Shown piece by piece: positions 16,201 through 24,061 of a DNA stretch of 43,818 nt. The stretch covers positions 1 through 43,818 of the forward strand of contig JAGFZX010000026.1 of NCBI GenBank assembly GCA_017889585.1. Reading direction: 5' to 3'. How positions within the stretch are numbered: the stretch's first letter is position 1; each line of letters opens with the position of its first letter. A program made the translations under genes and the position numbers. Source of the stretch: Bacillota bacterium (GTDB lineage Bacteria > Bacillota > Negativicutes > DSM-13327). Under the pieces are notes generated by a model. The model did not search any database, had not been told where the DNA came from, and saw nothing but the letters and a program-made list of their open reading frames with translations.

Positions 16201-16363
16201 CATGCTTCCATTGGTTCCGAGCACTTTTTGGGGACCGATGGCGGTGGCTATTGGCGGTGGATTGCTTGGGGCAACCGTTATGACTTTGCTTGTTTTACCG
16301 ACAATGTATGCTGCATGGTTTAAGGTGAAACCAGAGATGGGGCAAAATAAAGCTGATAAATAA
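13295..16363 (+). CDS. RND family efflux pump, inner-membrane permease
   Basis: At 1022 residues this is a full-length AcrB/HAE-type RND transporter. It has the first membrane helix near residues 14-30, a large periplasmic loop, and helices around 335-560. The helix 4 motif LLVDDAIIAVEMM supplies the proton-relay aspartates (about 403-404). A second periplasmic loop and six more helices run to 1010. It exports drugs or other amphiphiles in exchange for protons. It overlaps the adaptor gene (ATGA), is followed by a strong terminator, and is probably repressed by the TetR protein at 11531. Substrate is unknown. RND pumps need an outer membrane to act fully, which fits a diderm host. Confidence 0.93.
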   Translation: MSNLNLTEWALKHKQLVYLFILMVFAGGIFSYQKLGRMEDPDFVIRQMIVSIAWPGASARQVEEQVTDKIEKKLQDTPGLDYLKSYSSPGQAVIYVNLKETVKEKDVRPTWLEVRNMVNDIKGTLPQGAVGPAFNDRFDDVFGSIYALTSDEYSYEDMREKAEQIRRILLGVSNVKKVELIGVQPEKIYIEMESSKLAGLGIDPNIMIASIKAQSAMTASGMVETSTDNVYLRVSGMFENVDGLRNMPIRVNERTFRLGDIARIERRYIDPIEPKMYYNGQPAIGIALSMDKGGNILTLGAELDKMIDIIKKDLPLGLEINQVSNQPKVVKESIGEFVGSLWEAIIIVLVVCFLSLGFRSGIVVALCIPLVIAGIFVCMEMWGIDLHKVSLGALIIALGLLVDDAIIAVEMMSVKLEQGWGRFEAACYAYTATAFPMLTGTLITCAGFIPVGFSKGMTAEFTSSLFWVITIALLISWLVSVVVTPLLGFKLIKPKHRLEQGHNIYDTRFYQIFRQMLIWCLNHKKMVLSVTVACFIASIFLLKFVKQEFFPPSTRPELIVEMTLPEGSSLAATEQEAKKLADSLAGDSDIESYSYYVGKGAPRFILTMEPKLPANNFAQFIIVAKNLKAREALNQKVDTLFADSFESVRGHVKLIQTGPPSAYPVMLRVSGYDHGKVRAIAKQVSDCMADNPNLENINFDWNEKSKVMHLTVDQDKVRMLGMSSQGLAQDLQTQLSGASIAEFYEQDKTVGIVFRIDAQNRKDLTSIKDLPIHIGNGKFVPLEQIAKISYDAEEGLIWRYSLKPTITVQADVIHGVTGNDATQKVYESLKSVRSGLPPGYSIDIGGSSEKSKTSIGFLLQPVPIMLVMIVILLMFQLQKISLMILTILTAPLGIIGVSLSMLLTMRPMGFVAQLGILALSGMIIRNSVILIDQIEQHIKAGESSWDAIINSTILRFRPIMLTAAAAILGMLPLVPSTFWGPMAVAIGGGLLGATVMTLLVLPTMYAAWFKVKPEMGQNKADK

Positions 16364-16382
16364 TTTAAGGAATGTCACTTAA

Positions 16383-16435
16383 AGCCTTACATCCGACCGT
16401 TCTATGAACGGTCAGATGTAAGGGGGCTGTTTTTT
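16383..16435 (+). terminator. Rho-independent terminator of the RND operon
   Basis: The stem CCTTACATC-C-GACCGTTC pairs with GAACGGTC-A-GATGTAAGG around loop TAT (one C-A mismatch), followed by TTTTTT. It starts about 20 bases after the pump stop codon. Confidence 0.9.
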
Positions 16436-16452
16436 AAATATGGATTTCTAAA

Positions 16453-16704
16453 AATATCTTAAGCCAACGAACGATTCGTGGTGAATGGATGAAGAATATT
16501 TAAAAAAATAAGGGTAAATAGTTTAGAAACTGCCGAGAAAACAATTTGTGGAATCGAAATAATGAATATGATTATATAAGGGGCAAGTTGCAGCAATTCA
16601 ATCCATCTTTTCTGAGGTTGAGTTTTTTAATAAAATTATGAGTATCGCAGCTTGATATTCTGTTGAAAGGTAAAGTATCTTTGACTCTGTGAAAGTTTTT
16701 GCAC
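16453..16704 (+). mobile_element. IS6-family remnant (3' half with right end)
   Basis: The left part reads KPTNDSW-stop-MDE in one frame, matching the segment at 19750. After a deletion, the C-terminal transposase block TICGIEIMNMII appears, then the non-coding right end up to TTTTTGCAC at 16696-16704. The N-terminal half and catalytic core are missing. Confidence 0.7.
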
Positions 16705-16722
16705 AAAAAACCGTTTTATTAG

Positions 16723-16845
16723 CAAGCTTTTCCGGGTTTAGAAATAGAAGTCATCGAGGACACTTCTCAAGAATATTATTTGGAAAGGCCTGAAGAATAC
16801 TTCACTGTTGTGAGGGATTTTCTGAAGCAGGCAGACCGTAGGTAA
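16723..16845 (+). pseudogene. C-terminal stub of an alpha/beta-hydrolase
   Basis: Directly after the IS6 right end, a frame reads QAFPGLEIEVIEDTSQEYYL and then ERPEEYFTVVRDFLKQADRR before TAA. The pattern of an IED-S strand end followed by RPEEYFxVVRDFL is typical of the last 40 residues of alpha/beta-hydrolases (final strand and helix). A stop codon (16720-16722) and the IS6 end replace everything upstream, including the catalytic serine. The stub probably marks a gene cut by the insertion sequence. Confidence 0.55.
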
Positions 16846-16858
16846 AGGAGAGTATAGC

Positions 16859-18643
16859 ATGCGTCGGTTCTTTGTATTTCTTTGTATGGTGTTTGTTAAC
16901 TTTTCTGTGGCCTTGGCTCAGCCACTCGTGGATATCTCAATGGAAGAGACTCTTATTCATAGAGTGGCTCAAATGAGCCTCGAAGAGAAGGTCGGTCAAC
17001 TATTTATGGAAGCTTTTCGCCAAGAGAATGGTAAGGATGTTACCACTGCAACGCAAGCGGTAAAGGATGAGATAAAAAGATATCATTTGGGCGGAGTCAT
17101 TTTATTTAGTGAAAATTTTGCTGATATAGAACAAACAGTAAATTTAAATAGAAATTTGCAGCAAGCTGCAGGCCCAATTCCTTTATTTATTGCTGCTGAT
17201 CAAGAGGGCGGACGTGTCAATCGGTTCCGTTTTGGTACCAATCTGCCAGGTAATATGGCATTAGGGGCTTCTGGATCAGTTGATAATGCCTACATAGCTG
17301 GAAATATTCTTGGAAAGGAATTAGCGGTGTTAGGGCTTAATCTTAACTTAGCGCCTGTGCTGGATATTAACAGCAATCAAGATAATCCTGTAATTGGTAT
17401 TCGTTCCTTTGGGGCTGACGGACAAGCGGTCACTAAAATGGGAACTGCATATATTCAAGGGTTACATGCTGGAGACGTCATGGCAGCAGTCAAGCACTTT
17501 CCCGGACACGGCGATACTTCGGTGGATTCTCATTTGGAACTGCCTATCTGTTTGTACGACGAAAGTCGTTTGAGAGAATTAGAGATGCAGCCTTTTCGCG
17601 AGAATCTTTTAAATACCGATATGGTGATGGCAGCTCATGTCGCTTTTCCTGCATTGGATGATACTAAGGTTATGTCAAAAAAAGATGGACAGCCGGTTTT
17701 CTTGCCAGCTACCCTTTCACATAAAATTTTGACTAACCTTCTCAGGGAAAATTATGGCTATGATGGTGTAATTATAACTGATGCAATGGAAATGAAGGCC
17801 ATTACAGAACATTTTGGTTCCGAAAAAGCTGTAGTAGGGGCTATTCAAGCTGGTGCAGATATTTTGCTTATGCCAAGTCATTTGCCTAAGGCATACGCTG
17901 CAGTGATAGAGGCAGTAAAAACAGGAGTCATTTCTGAAGAAAGACTGAACCAATCGGTGAAAAGGATTTTGCGTTTAAAACATCAAAGGATTACTCCAAA
18001 CAAATTTCCAAGTAGTGTGCAGCTTACTGCAGGGCAAAGCATAGTAGGCAGCAAAGAATACAAGGATCAGGAATACATAATGGCTCGCGAAGCTGTAACA
18101 TTATTGAAAAACGAAGACTTTGTGCTGCCTTTAAAGTTAAAACCCGGCGGCAGGCTTGTGTTGGCTATTCCTCGGTCCGAATTGCTGAATGCTATGCAGC
18201 AAGCGGCTCTTACACAGCTGATATTAAGCGGATATAAAGATAATAAGGTTAACGCTATGCTATATGACAATCTTGATAAGCTGACTACGGTGCAAAAAAC
18301 AGTAATTGACGAGGCTGATTATGTTATACTTGCCACATATAGTTCTACATTGGACAGCCGTACTCCAGGGCAAACAGCAGCGGCTAGTTTTGCTAATGCA
18401 CTTACCCAGTATGCTAATCTGGCGAAGAAGAAAATTGTTGTTATAGCCATGGGGACACCATACGATATTTTATATTTACAAGGTGCTAAAGCTTATCTTG
18501 CTGTATACGGGAGCAGTACCGCTAATATTCAGGCAGGTATGGCAGCTATTTTTGGCAGTCTTAATCCATCAGGAAAACTACCTGTACCTATACAAAGTCA
18601 AGGAAATAACTTGTTTAAAATAGGTTATGGACTTAGTTACTAA
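16859..18643 (+). CDS. Secreted glycoside hydrolase family 3 protein (beta-N-acetylhexosaminidase type)
   Basis: The ATG at 16859 follows AAAGGAGAG. A signal peptide of about 20 residues ends at ALAQ. The GH3 N-terminal barrel covers about 30-370. The NagZ-type catalytic loop KHFPGHGDTSVDSH lies at 212-225, with His217-Asp219 as the proton-transfer pair. The nucleophile lies in GVIITDAMEM (Asp near 307). A second, GH3 C-terminal-like domain follows (about 400-594), giving the two-domain length seen in exported Firmicute enzymes such as Bacillus NagZ/YbbD. It likely trims N-acetylglucosamine from muropeptides in the periplasm. It is preceded by IS6 debris and a hydrolase stub, and appears to be a single gene. 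Confidence 0.9.
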   Translation: MRRFFVFLCMVFVNFSVALAQPLVDISMEETLIHRVAQMSLEEKVGQLFMEAFRQENGKDVTTATQAVKDEIKRYHLGGVILFSENFADIEQTVNLNRNLQQAAGPIPLFIAADQEGGRVNRFRFGTNLPGNMALGASGSVDNAYIAGNILGKELAVLGLNLNLAPVLDINSNQDNPVIGIRSFGADGQAVTKMGTAYIQGLHAGDVMAAVKHFPGHGDTSVDSHLELPICLYDESRLRELEMQPFRENLLNTDMVMAAHVAFPALDDTKVMSKKDGQPVFLPATLSHKILTNLLRENYGYDGVIITDAMEMKAITEHFGSEKAVVGAIQAGADILLMPSHLPKAYAAVIEAVKTGVISEERLNQSVKRILRLKHQRITPNKFPSSVQLTAGQSIVGSKEYKDQEYIMAREAVTLLKNEDFVLPLKLKPGGRLVLAIPRSELLNAMQQAALTQLILSGYKDNKVNAMLYDNLDKLTTVQKTVIDEADYVILATYSSTLDSRTPGQTAAASFANALTQYANLAKKKIVVIAMGTPYDILYLQGAKAYLAVYGSSTANIQAGMAAIFGSLNPSGKLPVPIQSQGNNLFKIGYGLSY

Positions 18644-18884
18644 TTAGCGGTAAATATTGAACGATAGAGTAAAGTTGGTTTTGTATAATTTTCGTATCAG
18701 AACCTGTTTTTTTACATTCCCTAAAAAATATTGCAATTAATAATGAGGCAATAAAGATCATGCATTTATATAGACACCAATTCAAGGGAAATGCTGGTTT
18801 ATACAGTATTCTTTTTTGTACAATGAGAAAGGCGTTAAAGGATAAATCTGCATAGGAAGGAAAATTCATAGATAGTAGTTATTA
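18644..18884. other. Intergenic region without recognisable gene
   Basis: No supported frame, RNA gene or terminator with a T run was found between the GH3 gene and the promoter at 18885. Minus-strand frames here have no ribosome-binding site or family resemblance. Confidence 0.4.
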
Positions 18885-18913
18885 TTTACAATTTATTATC
18901 TATAAGTTATAAT
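18885..18913 (+). promoter_or_regulatory. Sigma-A promoter of the DJ-1 family gene
   Basis: TTTACA and TATAAT (18908-18913) are separated by exactly 17 bases, about 100 bases upstream of the start codon at 19013. Confidence 0.7.
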
Positions 18914-19012
18914 GTGTATAGGCAATATTTTCATTTGGCTAAGATTATTTCGTTTTTTAAAAGTAGTACATAGCCTTGGAATATGACTAAAAGTATACTA
19001 GGAGGAATATCC

Positions 19013-19669
19013 ATGAAAAATAGAAACATTCTAATGGTTGTTACCAACCACGACCGTATTGATGAATCTCATGCATCTGGACTATGGTTAGAGGAGTTTG
19101 TTGCTCCCTACCGAGAATTCAAAGATCAGGGTTACGATATTACTGTAGCCAGTCCCAAAGGAGGTATTGCTCCTCTTGATAAAAATTCTCTTATGGCAGA
19201 GCGGGAACTACCGCCTGAAGTAGTTCTTTTGCAGAATACGACTCCATTAGCGGAAATAAATCCTGAGGACTATGATGCAATTTTCTTAACTGGTGGACAT
19301 GGCACTATGTTCGACTTCCCTACTAGTGCAGATTTGAAGATTGTGATTAAAAACTTTGCCCGAAGGGGAAAACCAATTTCCGCCGTTTGTCACGGGGTGG
19401 CTGGACTCGTAGGTATCCAAATGGAAGATGGTAAATCTCTTGTAGCAGGAAGAACATTAACTTCCTTTACTAACGAGGAAGAATATATGGCGAAGTTGGA
19501 AAACTTAGTACCTTTCATGTTAGAAACTCGTCTGAGAGAGCAAGGTGCCAACCATCAAGTAGCAGCTAGTTTCACTGAACATGTGGTAGTGGATAATAAT
19601 CTAGTTACTGGTCAAAACCCTATGTCCAGTAAAAAAGCAGCTCTAGCTGTGATCTCTTTGTTATTATAG
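19013..19669 (+). CDS. DJ-1/PfpI family protein (class I glutamine amidotransferase-like, Hsp31-type)
   Basis: Start chosen at 19013, after TAGGAGGAATATCC. The upstream in-frame ATG at 18983 would place the ribosome-binding site inside the gene. The 218-residue protein begins with a Rossmann-like strand (NILMVVTNHDR). It has the nucleophile elbow ISAVCHGVAGLV with Cys126-His127, and GGHG near 102-105. The SHASGLWLEEFVAPY segment is typical of the Hsp31/ThiJ branch, whose members act as glyoxalases, deglycases or chaperones against carbonyl stress. It stands alone between a clear promoter and IS6 debris. Confidence 0.88.
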   Translation: MKNRNILMVVTNHDRIDESHASGLWLEEFVAPYREFKDQGYDITVASPKGGIAPLDKNSLMAERELPPEVVLLQNTTPLAEINPEDYDAIFLTGGHGTMFDFPTSADLKIVIKNFARRGKPISAVCHGVAGLVGIQMEDGKSLVAGRTLTSFTNEEEYMAKLENLVPFMLETRLREQGANHQVAASFTEHVVVDNNLVTGQNPMSSKKAALAVISLLL

Positions 19670-19743
19670 TAAATGAAATACCTTTACTAGCGGTTGCGTT
19701 GGTTGTCTCAGGAAGTAATACTCTTGCGTTAGAGTAAGAAAAC

Positions 19744-20062
19744 ATCTTAAGACAACGAATGATTCGTGACGAATGGATGAAACTTATCTGAAAATTAAGG
19801 GTGAAAATTCGTATTTATATAGAGCGGCTGATTCTGTAGGAAATACTATTGACTTCTTTGTATCTAAACATCGTGATAAAGATGCTACAATTAAAATTGT
19901 TATTCATGAAAGGATTTATAGTGGCATTATTTCAGTCAAAGCAACGCTTCGGAAGTAAAATAACTAAACAATATTATTGAACAAGACCACCAGTTTGTTT
20001 AACAAACTGGTGGTCTTGTTCAATAATATTGTTTAGTTGCTATAAAACTTTATTAAGAAATC
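19744..20062 (+). mobile_element. IS6-family remnant with inverted duplication
   Basis: From 19747 the frame reads KTTNDS-stop-RMDETYLKIKGENSYLYRA and continues SVGNTIDFFVSKHRDKDA, the first catalytic Asp region of an IS6 transposase. It then loses similarity. From 19962 a perfect palindrome follows, whose left arm encodes LNNIIEQDHQF, the block near the catalytic Glu. After the palindrome, TTAAGAAATCTTAAAGT (20052) also occurs at 32633 in another remnant. No terminal repeat was found on either side. Confidence 0.7.
19962..20038. repeat. Perfect 77-nt palindrome (38-bp arms, 1-nt centre)
   Basis: Bases 19962-19999 are the exact reverse complement of 20001-20038, with T20000 at the centre. 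Each arm carries the transposase segment for LNNIIEQDHQF, so the arms are an inverted duplication of IS6 coding sequence. It has no T run and is far longer than a normal terminator. Confidence 0.95.
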
Positions 20063-20257
20063 TTAAAGTTCTGTTATGCTTTGATGTGATATGATAAAAT
20101 GATATGAAATTATCTAAATTTAGAATATTATATAAATTTATTAACTATAAAAGAGAAAATAATCAAAATGTCCTACGTTTGACGATCAATAAAGAGCCAA
20201 ATGATAATCCCGGAGCGTAATTACGTAATGATTAATATGTATATGAGGAGATTGATT

Positions 20258-21538
20258 ATGGAAGAAGATAGAGTTGTGGAGTTGCGAACTTTATTGGCGA
20301 TGGATATGTTGCCTCTCGTTACAGGGTTTGCTGAAAGTGCGGCTAAAGTATTTGGACTAGATGATACTAGGGGCCTGCGACTAGGTTTGGCGGTAGAAGA
20401 GATCTTTGTCTTTATTGTAGCGCAAGCGAGAAAGGGAGAAACAATGCGTCTAGTTGCTAAATCAGGCGGGTATTATGTTGAAATTGCCTGTTTTGTCTCA
20501 CCACGTTTGCTGCCGACGAAAGTTATGAATAAGACTGCTGCTACTGATATTGAAGATGAGAACTTTTTGGCAGAAATGGGTATTTTGTTGGCAACCCGCA
20601 TGGTGGATCGATTTAAGTTGGTGATGGAACAAGATAAGGAAATGGGTTTGTATTTTTTAGTTGAGAAACAATATTCTGAAGTGGTAGCGCAATTGGCAAT
20701 GCCGCCTAAAGGAGACTATACCATTGACGCTGGCGGGCGAGAAAGTTTGAAGTGGTTTGCTCAGCAAGTAATTAACAGTTATGGCATAGCGGCTCCCGGA
20801 TTTTTCCGTTTTCCTGGTAAGGTTGTTGATATGGTAGATAGTGGTGAATATCAGGCTATATTGGCTGTTGATGGAAAAGGGAATGTGGGTGGTGGTATGT
20901 TGTGGCGGTGGAATGGTAAGATGGCTGAAGCATATGGACCTTATATTTTTCAAGAAGGACTGGCTGTACGATTAGTGGAAAAAGCACTAGAAAAATTGGC
21001 TCGTTCTAGTGCTGTTACTGTGGTCGTTAGACAACCAACAAAAGAATTTCCTAGGGATTATTTTGAGGAACTGGGTTTGACTATTGCTGAGGGAAAAACA
21101 TTGAACAGCCATACTGTATTGTATCGGCAATTAGAAGAGGATACGGGAATGGTGGTTTTTGTCCATTCTTCCCTGCAAAAATTTGTGGAGAAATGTTATG
21201 AACGTCTTGTTTTGCCACGGAATATCATTTCTGTTGAGTGCGCAGGTGAAAACCTAGTTCCGTATTCGCTGTTTTCCGTGTCAATCGATCGAAATCAAAA
21301 GCAGGCTGTTCTTTCCGCTCTGTTAGTTGGGGTAGATGCTCAGAGTGTACTAATAGATTATGTTTCTTCTTTGCAAAAACAAGGCTTATCAACGATATTT
21401 TTTGAATTAGATATTGGAAAAGAATTGGAGTCTTTGCTCGTGCCAGATCTTAGAATCGTAGGGTTTAGGCCTTCCTTCGTTTTACCATGGGGTGGACAGG
21501 GTGATGTTGTGGTATTCCAATATGCGGGAGGAGAATAG
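20258..21538 (+). CDS. Two-part regulator-like protein: RsbW-like ATPase fold plus GNAT-like domain
   Basis: Start at 20258 (MEEDRVVELRTLLAMD), after GAGGAG; the frame is open 57 bases further up. Residues 1-145 resemble anti-sigma-factor-type ATPases (LRLGLAVEEIFVFIVAQAR as a degenerate N-box helix, LAEMGILLATRMVDRFKL as the end of the fold). The N-box Asn and the glycine-rich lid are not evident, so ATP binding is doubtful. The rest (about 175-426) has two acetyltransferase-like halves. Its end, VPDLRIVGFRPSFVLPWGGQ, parallels QRGYFFGGALPRWF in the GNAT genes at 24062 and 27707. The stop is one base before the aminotransferase start, so it heads that operon. Function is unknown. Confidence 0.65.
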   Translation: MEEDRVVELRTLLAMDMLPLVTGFAESAAKVFGLDDTRGLRLGLAVEEIFVFIVAQARKGETMRLVAKSGGYYVEIACFVSPRLLPTKVMNKTAATDIEDENFLAEMGILLATRMVDRFKLVMEQDKEMGLYFLVEKQYSEVVAQLAMPPKGDYTIDAGGRESLKWFAQQVINSYGIAAPGFFRFPGKVVDMVDSGEYQAILAVDGKGNVGGGMLWRWNGKMAEAYGPYIFQEGLAVRLVEKALEKLARSSAVTVVVRQPTKEFPRDYFEELGLTIAEGKTLNSHTVLYRQLEEDTGMVVFVHSSLQKFVEKCYERLVLPRNIISVECAGENLVPYSLFSVSIDRNQKQAVLSALLVGVDAQSVLIDYVSSLQKQGLSTIFFELDIGKELESLLVPDLRIVGFRPSFVLPWGGQGDVVVFQYAGGE

Positions 21539-21539
21539 T

Positions 21540-22652
21540 ATGGCAGGCAAGTTTCCTCCCCTGAAACAGTTAGTACCGGCATATATTCATAAAATTGAGC
21601 CTTATATCCCGAGTAAACCAGATGATGAGCTAAAACAGATGTATGGGACGCCGTTTCTTTGTCGTATGAATAACAATGAGAATGTGATCGGTCCACCACC
21701 ACAAGCACTAGAAGTCATAAAACGTTTTGCACCAGAAAGGGCGGCAATTTATCCCAGCGGTGATGCCTATCATTTGCGGCAACGGTTAGGCGAGATTTAT
21801 GGAATTTCGCCAGATGCATTTATTGTCGGTAACGGCGCTAATGAGGTGATTGCCTTTGTGATCAAGGCTTTTTGTCAGCAGGGTGACAATATTATCACCG
21901 CGGATAAGACGTTTGCCGTTTATGAGTGGGTGGCGGATTTTTCTGGCTTTGAAAGTCGGTTGGTGCCATTGAAAGACTATGGTTTTGATGACGAAGCTAT
22001 GCTCGCAGCAGTGGATGATCGGACAAAGATTATTTTTATCTGCAATCCGAATAATCCGACGGGGACATACTGGAGCGAAGGGCGATTGCGGGCCTTTCTT
22101 GACAAGGTAAATGGACAACAAATTGTTGTAGTGGATGAAGCCTATGCTGAATTTGCCGAGGCAAAGGATTTCCCTGATGGGATGAGCCTGATCAAGGAAT
22201 ATCCTAACCTAGTTATTTTTCGTACTTTTTCTAAAATGTATGCCTTGGCGGCACTACGGATTGGCTATTTAGCAGGCAATATTGATATCGTGAATGTCAT
22301 TCGTCGCACCTGCATTGTGTATTCCGTCAATGTGCTAGCGCAAGAAGCTGCACTGGCGGTACTCGCTGATGATGGTGGTCATGTTGCACGTACCAAGGCG
22401 TTGGTGCGGGAATCCAAGGAATATTTGAAGCAACAACTAGAAATTTTGGGACTACCCTATATTTGTGGTGAAGGTAATTATGTGATCATTCGTCTGCCCT
22501 TTAGCGATACATTGGCATATCGCAAACTCATGCGGATGGGTTACATGGTGCGGACGATGACAGGTTTTCGCTTTCCCAATCATATTCGGGTGACACTACA
22601 TGCTGTATCAGTTATGGAAGGATTTATTCGAGCGCTTAAAACAATTATATAA
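21540..22652 (+). CDS. Class I/II aminotransferase, HisC-like (operon copy 1, intact)
   Basis: Start at 21540, with GGAGGAG eight bases upstream. The 370-residue fold-type I enzyme shows NENVIGPPPQA, the PLP phosphate region GNGANEVI, the cofactor-binding FICNPNNPTGT and VVDEAYAEF. The Schiff-base lysine is Lys232 in TFSKMYALAALRIGY. Length and motifs match histidinol-phosphate aminotransferase-like enzymes, but no histidine genes are near and the setting is a probable specialised pathway. It would transfer an amino group to or from an unknown keto compound. A 3' fragment of a second copy lies at 27476-27667, very similar in sequence. Confidence 0.88.
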   Translation: MAGKFPPLKQLVPAYIHKIEPYIPSKPDDELKQMYGTPFLCRMNNNENVIGPPPQALEVIKRFAPERAAIYPSGDAYHLRQRLGEIYGISPDAFIVGNGANEVIAFVIKAFCQQGDNIITADKTFAVYEWVADFSGFESRLVPLKDYGFDDEAMLAAVDDRTKIIFICNPNNPTGTYWSEGRLRAFLDKVNGQQIVVVDEAYAEFAEAKDFPDGMSLIKEYPNLVIFRTFSKMYALAALRIGYLAGNIDIVNVIRRTCIVYSVNVLAQEAALAVLADDGGHVARTKALVRESKEYLKQQLEILGLPYICGEGNYVIIRLPFSDTLAYRKLMRMGYMVRTMTGFRFPNHIRVTLHAVSVMEGFIRALKTII

Positions 22653-22690
22653 CGTTAGTTAGGTCGTGTTGGGATACGGGAGGTTTTGCA

Positions 22691-24031
22691 ATGAAAATTC
22701 CAGTCAATATGGCAAATGATCCTGTACCACGGGTCATGATTCGATTAGCCATTCCGTTAATGGTATCTTTGTTCTTTCAAAATTTATATTCTTATGTAAA
22801 TACAATCTTTATTTCTTGGTTGGGAGAAATACCGTTAGCCGCTATTTCGTTATCGCTACCATTAACCTATATCGCTCTTTCATTGGGGAAAGGAATTGCC
22901 ATGGGGAGTGTGGTGCTGATTAGTCATGATCGGGGAGCTGGGAATGAGGCCGATGTACAGCAGATGGGCAGGTCAATACTGCCACTAATGACACTCGTTA
23001 TGATCTGTTTCTTGCCGCTGATGGTACCAGAATTATGTCGCATTTTTTTTACTGTTCTGGGCGCGGATTTAGTGGTTATGGAGCATATTTACGGCTTTAC
23101 ATTTTGGTTGGTTGCAGGCTTTCCAGTGATGGGATATGTAATGGCGGCGGAAGCTTTGTTTATTGTTAAAGGTGATACCGTGACGCCAATGAAGGGTATG
23201 ATTCTAGGTAACGTACTGAATATGGCACTTGATCCACTGCTTATTTTTGGGCTAAATCTTGGGACTGCTGGCGCAACCCTTGGTACACTCTTTGGGCAAA
23301 TTGCGGCTGGGATTTACTTAAGTTGGCGTTTACAAGTGACTGGGTATAGCCCCCTATCGATCATCCCTACATTAGGAATGATCAAATATTGGCGACGCAT
23401 TGCTAGTCAGGGAATGTTTATTGCGAGTTCTTATCTGGTTTCGCCCTTTGGCTTAATACTATTGAATGGAGTGCTCATTCAATTTGGAGCCGTTGCAGTT
23501 GGCGCGTGGAATATGATGTCGCGTACGGAGATGATGGTTATGTTACCCATCATGGGTATGAGCAATGCTTTGGCAACTTTTATTAGTTTTAATGCAGGAA
23601 AACAAGACTATATTCGTATTCGTAGCGGCATAAAATTTTTCTTTACATTATCCCTTGGCATTGTATTGCCGGTGATGCTACTATTTGTTTCATTCCCTCA
23701 TATGTTAAATGCTGTTTTTCGTCCGCCGGCGGAGCTGAGAGAACTGAGTGGTTACGCTATTCAGGCATCAGGCATTGCTATTGTTTTTTCTACCATATTA
23801 TTTGCTTTCTATGGAACAGTGCAAGGACTGAAACGGCCAGCCTTAATGATGGTTGTCTCTTTTGCTTACATTATTGTATTACGGGTGCCGCTGGCGTATT
23901 GGATTGGTAGTTATTGGGGCGAGCGAGGGGTGTTTTGGAGTCATCCGTTGGCAACGATAGGCGCAGCAATGATCGCTCTGACATTATTATTGCGGTTGCT
24001 AAGAACTTACCAAGTTGAAATAAGGGGTTAA
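22691..24031 (+). CDS. MATE family efflux transporter (operon copy 1, intact)
   Basis: The 446-residue protein has about 12 hydrophobic segments in two homologous halves. It starts with PRVMIRLAIPLMVSLFFQNLYSYVNTIFISWLG, the usual MATE opening. The ATG at 22691 follows GGGAGG. MATE proteins export organic cations or natural products using sodium or proton gradients. Inside this operon it may export the pathway product, which is inference. In copy 2 the MATE gene is deleted, leaving a short tail resembling YxxEIR at about 27668-27690. Confidence 0.9.
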   Translation: MKIPVNMANDPVPRVMIRLAIPLMVSLFFQNLYSYVNTIFISWLGEIPLAAISLSLPLTYIALSLGKGIAMGSVVLISHDRGAGNEADVQQMGRSILPLMTLVMICFLPLMVPELCRIFFTVLGADLVVMEHIYGFTFWLVAGFPVMGYVMAAEALFIVKGDTVTPMKGMILGNVLNMALDPLLIFGLNLGTAGATLGTLFGQIAAGIYLSWRLQVTGYSPLSIIPTLGMIKYWRRIASQGMFIASSYLVSPFGLILLNGVLIQFGAVAVGAWNMMSRTEMMVMLPIMGMSNALATFISFNAGKQDYIRIRSGIKFFFTLSLGIVLPVMLLFVSFPHMLNAVFRPPAELRELSGYAIQASGIAIVFSTILFAFYGTVQGLKRPALMMVVSFAYIIVLRVPLAYWIGSYWGERGVFWSHPLATIGAAMIALTLLLRLLRTYQVEIRG

Positions 24032-24061
24032 TAAATAAGATGGAATGAGGAGGATGTAATT

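Noticed and set aside
19773..19958. 61-aa frame starting MDETYLKIKG as an independent gene
   Set aside because: It matches the middle of an IS6 transposase; the upstream part is separated by a stop codon and the downstream part is lost.
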